This document shows, piece after piece, positions 6,695 to 9,981 of a stretch of 9,981 nt of DNA; position 1 is the first letter of the stretch; the number at the start of each line of letters is the position of its first letter. The stretch is taken from positions 1 to 9,981 of the forward strand of contig QBUN01000350.1 in the NCBI GenBank assembly GCA_013180565.1, read 5' to 3'. This stretch comes from Candidatus Methanophaga sp. GoMg3.2 (lineage in GTDB: Archaea; Halobacteriota; Syntropharchaeia; Alkanophagales; Methanospirareceae). Below the pieces are notes generated by a model, which worked only from the letters and a program-made list of their open reading frames with translations, was not told the origin of the DNA and ran no database searches. The translations under genes were made by a program, and so were the position numbers.

Positions 6695-6785
6695 TTGACC
6701 TCTCCGATTAGGATATTAACGTATTATTTCCTAGGCCCTTATAAACTAAATTTAAAAATAACCGTCTTGTCAAAGATTTTCACGG
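6695..6785 (-). promoter_or_regulatory. topA promoter region
   Basis: On the minus strand, TTTATAAG (6746-6739) is a good archaeal TATA box. It predicts initiation about 20-25 nt before the topA ATG, followed by the GGAGAGGT ribosome site (6705-6698). A second AT-rich run, TATTTTTAAA (6760-6751), is an alternative box. Together with the 91-bp gap from tyrS, this suggests topA is transcribed on its own. Confidence 0.55.
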
Positions 6786-7790
6786 TTATTTCAAATCCCT
6801 CATAGGCGCTAAAACCTCATTTAAATACCGCACTGCATTTGTCTTTACATCTAACGGATGTACCCGCTCGTGTAAATAATCGAGTTCGAGCTCCTCGTAG
6901 CTATTAGCAGTTATATTGCCACCGTATTTGTCTTTTCTTTCTATTGTCACTTTACCTACAGCGGGAAATATAGTATGCTTGTATATTTGCAGTATGGGAT
7001 TGCCTTCTGCGATCTTGGCGGGACAAAAAGCGCTCATTATCTTCTTCTCTACGCTTTTTGCAGGCTCGTCCACCGCAATGTAATTGCCCAATGAGGAGGA
7101 CATCTTCTCACCATCCAATCCGATTAATAGCGGCATGTGGATACAAATAGGTGCTTTGAAGCCTAATTTCGGTATGTTCTCGCGCGAAAGCATATGTATC
7201 TTCCGCTGGTCTATCCCGCCTACTGCTACGTCTATATCAAGGTATGCTATATCCACTGCTTGCATCAGTGGATATATCGTCTGAGATACTTTCCGGTCTT
7301 CCTTGCTCCTTGAGAGCTCGTCCATACTCCTCTTCGCCCTCTTTTCCGTCGTCACTGTGGCAAGTTTTAATACATTCATCATATATTCATTGTCCAATTG
7401 GAAAGAAGACCCAAAAATGAATTCGGTCTCGTCACTTAAGCCCGCAGCGGCGAAACAGCGCTTATTATACTCTGCTGTCTCCCGTATCTGCTCCAGGCTA
7501 CCTTTTTCGTTTAGATACGCATGCAGATCAGCAAGGAGCACGATTATGTGAAAGCCGAAACGTTGCAGTTCTTTCAGCTTGTTTAGTATAGGTAAATGTC
7601 CGATGTGGACACGACCACTTGGCTCATAGCCTACATACGCTCTTGGCTTCTTCTTTGACGACAATACCTCTTCTAACTCGCCCTTTGTTATTAGCTCCTC
7701 TACATTCCGTTCCAATATCCTCATTGGTTCGCTTTCTGTCATTGTTTTTGTTCTTTCTTTCTTTATGGTACAAGTTGGATGACTCGCCAT
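6786..7790 (-). CDS. tyrS: Tyrosyl-tRNA synthetase (class I, archaeal type)
   Basis: It charges tRNA-Tyr with tyrosine. The 334-residue protein has the class I HIGH motif (62-65) after YVGYEPSGRV and the KMSSS loop (229-233). The tyrosine pocket matches the Methanocaldococcus jannaschii enzyme as I recall it: Y173, Q177 and D180 in YPLMQAVDIA, and Q195 in VGGIDQRK. This separates it from the related TrpRS. The compact C-terminus with FGG-like KYGGNITANSYEELE also matches archaeal TyrRS. The long start (GGTGAT three bases before ATG 7790) gives a basic 16-22-residue N-terminal tail beyond the family core, which begins near M17 (7742) or M23. The ribosome site favours the long form and family length favours M17. 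Confidence 0.95.
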   Translation of the reverse strand: MASHPTCTIKKERTKTMTESEPMRILERNVEELITKGELEEVLSSKKKPRAYVGYEPSGRVHIGHLPILNKLKELQRFGFHIIVLLADLHAYLNEKGSLEQIRETAEYNKRCFAAAGLSDETEFIFGSSFQLDNEYMMNVLKLATVTTEKRAKRSMDELSRSKEDRKVSQTIYPLMQAVDIAYLDIDVAVGGIDQRKIHMLSRENIPKLGFKAPICIHMPLLIGLDGEKMSSSLGNYIAVDEPAKSVEKKIMSAFCPAKIAEGNPILQIYKHTIFPAVGKVTIERKDKYGGNITANSYEELELDYLHERVHPLDVKTNAVRYLNEVLAPMRDLK

Positions 7791-7840
7791 CCTATCACCA
7801 TAAAATTATAATTATGGGTATTAAATTATCTTTATAAAAT
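7791..7840 (-). promoter_or_regulatory. tyrS promoter and ribosome-binding site
   Basis: The minus strand has a TATA-like TTATAAAG (about 7837-7830), about 40 nt before ATG 7790, and GGTGAT (7799-7794) three bases before it. The predicted leader is about 15 nt. The start of the transposase remnant touches the upstream edge of this promoter. Confidence 0.5.
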
Positions 7841-7936
7841 AGCCGCCGAAGTATTCGTATCGATGAAAAATATGATGGCCCTGGTAGTCCTGCATATCAT
7901 CCAAAGGTCATGATGAAACTCATCATTCCGTGCTGA
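7838..7936 (+). pseudogene. Transposase N-terminal fragment (IS1182/IS5-like, DUF772 type)
   Basis: A short plus-strand frame without a start codon encodes RIDEKYDGPGSPAYHP, then KVMMKLIIPC and a stop. The Y-x-G-x-G-x-P-A-Y-H-P-x-x-M-x-K-L pattern is the well-known N-terminal block of DUF772-type transposases. In intact proteins it continues into about 300-400 further residues with a DDE nuclease, all missing here. No terminal inverted repeats or target duplications were recognised. It is an old insertion scar in the gap between tyrS and fwdD. Confidence 0.65.
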
Positions 7937-7965
7937 ACTCTCTACCGCCATCATTTAATTTGTTA

Positions 7966-7981
7966 CGGAAGAGAAATTCCG
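7966..7981. repeat. Inverted repeat beside the fwd TATA box
   Basis: CGGAA (7966-7970) and TTCCG (7977-7981) are exact reverse complements with a 6-nt spacer. The right arm ends one base before the TATA box, in the BRE position, where a bound regulator would compete with TFB/TBP. Only 5-bp arms, so the support is modest. Confidence 0.4.
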
Positions 7982-7982
7982 A

Positions 7983-7992
7983 TATATTTAAA
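7983..7992 (+). promoter_or_regulatory. TATA box of the fwdDBA operon
   Basis: TATATTTAAA lies 33-42 nt before ATG 8025 and predicts initiation around 8012-8018, giving a leader of about 10 nt. It overlaps the in-frame ATG at 7992, so that codon would be upstream of the transcript and cannot be the start of fwdD. Confidence 0.6.
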
Positions 7993-8024
7993 TGTTCGTT
8001 TGTACGAGATATAAATGGATAAAA

Positions 8025-8405
8025 ATGGGAACAAAAGTGAATTTGATAAGTGGAAGAACAACTGTTCAAGGCCGAAATTTAGACAGTAAGATGTCAGAAG
8101 AGTACTTTGATGAAGTGGCACGATGTGATCTGAACAAAGCGGATATGGAAAAGCTGGGTGTGGCTGCTGATGAGTCGGTGAAGGTGAAAACGAGTCATGG
8201 CGAAGTGATAGTGAAAGCGAAAGAAGATGCAGGAACTCCAGAAGGGATAGCTTTTATGCCGATGGGTCCCTGGGCAAATGCTCTTGTCAGTGGGGATACG
8301 CACGGTGCGGGTATGCCCTCGTATAAGGGCATAGATGCGGAGATAGAGAAGACAGGCGATAAAGTTCTGCACGTAAAAGAACTGATGCAGACGTATATGG
8401 GCTAG
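8025..8405 (+). CDS. fwdD: Formylmethanofuran dehydrogenase subunit D
   Basis: The 126-residue protein corresponds to the molybdopterin-dinucleotide-binding beta-barrel domain, which is separate from the catalytic chain in this enzyme. It works with FwdB in the tungsten or molybdenum enzyme that reduces CO2 to formyl-methanofuran, or oxidises it in reverse. Family marks are ISGRTTVQGR (8-17), the central VKVKTSHGEVIVKAK strand pair (52-66) and the cofactor-contact segment GIAFMPMGPWAN (74-85) followed by GMPSYKG (96-102). I chose ATG 8025 over 7992 because the latter lies in the TATA box and would add 11 residues unlike the family. It is the first gene of the operon, 16 bp before fwdB. Whether the isoenzyme uses W (fwd) or Mo (fmd) cannot be decided, so the symbol is provisional. 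Confidence 0.9.
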   Translation: MGTKVNLISGRTTVQGRNLDSKMSEEYFDEVARCDLNKADMEKLGVAADESVKVKTSHGEVIVKAKEDAGTPEGIAFMPMGPWANALVSGDTHGAGMPSYKGIDAEIEKTGDKVLHVKELMQTYMG

Positions 8406-8421
8406 GAGGAAAAAGGAAAAA

Positions 8422-9726
8422 ATGGTAGAAGTTACGGATGTTGTATGCTCTTTGTGTGGCTGTGTATGCGACGATATCGTGGTAGAAGTAGAAGATAACA
8501 AAGTGACGAAGGTGAAGAGGGGGGCATGTTCTGTAGGGAAGAGCAAGCTAATGGGGCACAACAGGATAAAGAGCCCTGCGATAAGAGTAAATGGCGAGCT
8601 CAAGGACTGCTCTTATGACGAAGCGATAAAGAAGGCGGCGGAGATATTAGCGGCATCGAGAAGACCGCTACTATATGGCTGGAGTTCTACGGTTTGTGAA
8701 GCGGATAAAGTAGGTGTAGAACTTGCAGAGGAGCTAGGTGCCGTTATAGATAATACCGCTTCGGTCTGTCATGGCCCTTCCGTGCTGGCGATTCAGGATG
8801 TTGGGCTGCCCTCATGTACGCTGGGAGAGGTGAAGAACCGTGCAGACGTCATTATATACTGGGGTGCTAACCCTGCAGAGGCGCATGCTAACCACATGAA
8901 GCGATACTCGTATGTCTCAAAGGGGTTTTGGACAGAAGAGGGCAAAAAGGCGAAGAAACTTGTCGTTGTTGATGTAAGGGCGACAAAGACGTCGAAGATG
9001 GCGGACGTATTCTTACAATTAGACCAAGGTAAAGATTATCTAGTGTTCTCTGCCTTGAGGGCTATGCTATATGGGCATGAGGACGTAGTACCGGACGAGG
9101 TAGGCGGCGTGTCGAAGAAGGACTTATTAGAGACCGCGGAGATGATGAAAGGAGCGAAGTTCGGGGCAACTTTCTTCGGGATGGGTGTGACGCACACTGG
9201 AGCAAGGCAGAACAACATCGTGAATGCGATACAAATGACGCGAGCCGCGCATACGCACACCAAGTTCACTATAACGCCAATGCGAGGTCATTACAACGTA
9301 GCGGGAATCAATCAGGTCTGCACGTGGGAGACGGGATTCCCATTTGCCGTTGATTTAACTCGCGGTTACGCATGGTACAACCCGGGTGAGCTATCGGCTA
9401 CGGACCTTTTAATTAGGCAAGAGTGTGATGCGGCATTGATAATCGCTTCGGACCCAGGCGCGCATTTCCCGGGTGAGTCAATAAAACACCTCGCTAAGAT
9501 TCCGGTCATTCAGATAGATCCATACCCGAATCCGACGACCGAATTCGCAGATGTCGTCTTTCCGGTTGCAGTAAGCGGTGTGGAAGCAGAGGGGAACGTC
9601 TACCGGATGGATAATATACCTATACGGCTGCGTAAATTAATCGATTCAGAATATCCAGAGGATGAGGAGATACTGAAGCGTATACTGGACGAAGTGCGTG
9701 CGATAAAAGAAAAGGAGGGCAAGTAA
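8422..9726 (+). CDS. fwdB: Formylmethanofuran dehydrogenase subunit B (catalytic, W/Mo-pterin)
   Basis: This is the 434-residue catalytic subunit holding one [4Fe-4S] cluster and the bis-pterin tungsten or molybdenum centre. Cluster cysteines are visible at the N-terminus as C9-x2-C12-x3-C16 and C36 (VVCSLCGCVCDD; GACSVGK). The metal-ligand residue is C116 in TASVCHGPS, encoded by TGT, so this is the cysteine and not the selenocysteine form. Pterin-binding features include YWGANPAEAH, IASDPGAHFPGE and VVFPVAVSGVEAEGNVYRMD near the C-terminus. Full length for the family. A strong AGGAGG begins within the fwdD stop, about 12 nt before the ATG, with an extra AAGGA in between. In the complex, subunit A receives CO2-derived formate through an internal tunnel in the solved methanogen structure. 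Confidence 0.95.
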   Translation: MVEVTDVVCSLCGCVCDDIVVEVEDNKVTKVKRGACSVGKSKLMGHNRIKSPAIRVNGELKDCSYDEAIKKAAEILAASRRPLLYGWSSTVCEADKVGVELAEELGAVIDNTASVCHGPSVLAIQDVGLPSCTLGEVKNRADVIIYWGANPAEAHANHMKRYSYVSKGFWTEEGKKAKKLVVVDVRATKTSKMADVFLQLDQGKDYLVFSALRAMLYGHEDVVPDEVGGVSKKDLLETAEMMKGAKFGATFFGMGVTHTGARQNNIVNAIQMTRAAHTHTKFTITPMRGHYNVAGINQVCTWETGFPFAVDLTRGYAWYNPGELSATDLLIRQECDAALIIASDPGAHFPGESIKHLAKIPVIQIDPYPNPTTEFADVVFPVAVSGVEAEGNVYRMDNIPIRLRKLIDSEYPEDEEILKRILDEVRAIKEKEGK

Positions 9727-9727
9727 A

Positions 9728-9981
9728 ATGGCAGAAGTATTAATAAAGAACGGAGTGGTTTATGACCCGCTAAATGGTGTGAAGGGCGAGAAGAAGGACA
9801 TTTGCATTCGTGACGGTAAAGTAGTGGCGGAAGTAAAGAATCCGAAAGTGATAGACGCAGAGGGCAGAGTAGTAATGCCCGGTGGTGTGGACATCCATTC
9901 TCACATTGCAGGCGGTAAAGTCAATTCGGGCAGGCTGTTCAGACCAGAAGACGGTAGGAAGGGCGTAGAGGCAAAGACGAA
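9728..9981 (+). CDS. fwdA: Formylmethanofuran dehydrogenase subunit A (amidohydrolase), truncated by window end
   Basis: The first 84 codons are present and the gene continues beyond the right edge. The N-terminus, AEVLIKNGVVYDPLNGVKGE, followed by a beta-strand pair is the amidohydrolase/dihydroorotase-type entry domain. MPGGVDIHSHIAGGKVN contains the metal-binding HxH pair (H57, H59), and SGRLFRPEDGR then matches FwdA. The subunit condenses formate with methanofuran at a binuclear metal site. It begins one base after the fwdB stop, with AAGGAGG (9712-9718) inside the end of fwdB, 9 nt before the ATG, so translation is probably coupled. fwdC would be expected next. Confidence 0.93.
   Translation, partial: MAEVLIKNGVVYDPLNGVKGEKKDICIRDGKVVAEVKNPKVIDAEGRVVMPGGVDIHSHIAGGKVNSGRLFRPEDGRKGVEAKT

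Noticed and set aside
8094..8603. Minus-strand ORF of 169 codons opposite fwdD and fwdB
   Set aside because: It is antisense to two well-supported genes, spans their junction, and shows no coherent domain.
1..9981. CRISPR array, rRNA, riboswitch, complete insertion sequence or replication origin
   Set aside because: No regularly spaced repeats, rRNA-like segments, intact transposase or terminal inverted repeats were found by reading. Only one short transposase fragment is present.

Overview
The window comes from a methanogenic or methane-oxidising archaeon (Euryarchaeota/Halobacteriota). Two independent markers support this: an ATP-binding methyl-coenzyme M reductase activation protein (component A2, atwA) and the start of a formylmethanofuran dehydrogenase operon (fwdD-fwdB-fwdA). 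An archaeal-type A/V-ATPase cluster, an archaeal TyrRS and archaeal TATA-type promoters agree. The D-B-A gene order resembles the fwdDBAC order I recall from Methanosarcina and Archaeoglobus. An ANME-1-like or related lineage is possible, but the sequence alone does not settle it.

Layout, left to right. (1) At 1-238, minus strand, a start-less reading frame runs off the left edge and abuts the 3' end of a tRNA-Glu(CUC) gene (239-313). The tRNA lies 10 bp behind atwA (324-2042, minus) and appears to have its own TATA box inside the end of atwA. (2) The 352-bp gap after atwA (2043-2394) is not empty. It holds the broken remains of a membrane-anchored or secreted alpha/beta-hydrolase-like gene on the plus strand. 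(3) A TIM-barrel sugar-phosphate isomerase/AP-endonuclease-2-like protein (2395-3186, minus) is divergent from a compact A-type ATPase cluster on the plus strand: subunits H, E and F (3321-4614), joined by 4-nt overlaps. The other usual subunits (I, K, C, A, B, D) are absent here. (4) Convergent to it are type IA DNA topoisomerase topA (4649-6694, minus) and, upstream, tyrosyl-tRNA synthetase tyrS (6786-7790, minus), each with its own promoter signals. (5) The 234-bp gap before the fwd operon holds a transposase fragment (7838-7936) and then the fwd promoter, with a small inverted repeat directly beside its TATA box. (6) fwdD (8025-8405), fwdB (8422-9726) and the first 84 codons of fwdA (9728 to the right edge) form a tightly packed operon with strong Shine-Dalgarno sites.

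Functionally, the window touches both ends of C1 metabolism: ATP-dependent activation of methyl-CoM reductase, and the W/Mo enzyme that reduces CO2 to formyl-methanofuran (or runs the reverse in methane oxidation). Energy coupling (ATPase stalk subunits) and core information processing (topA, tyrS, tRNA-Glu) lie between them. No CRISPR array, rRNA, complete mobile element or clearly new multi-gene system was seen. The most notable items are the reduced H-E-F ATPase cluster, a perfect 8-bp inverted repeat at its predicted transcription start, a possible operator at the fwd promoter, and three scars (tRNA-adjacent ORF remnant, hydrolase pseudogene, transposase fragment) that annotation pipelines would likely miss.
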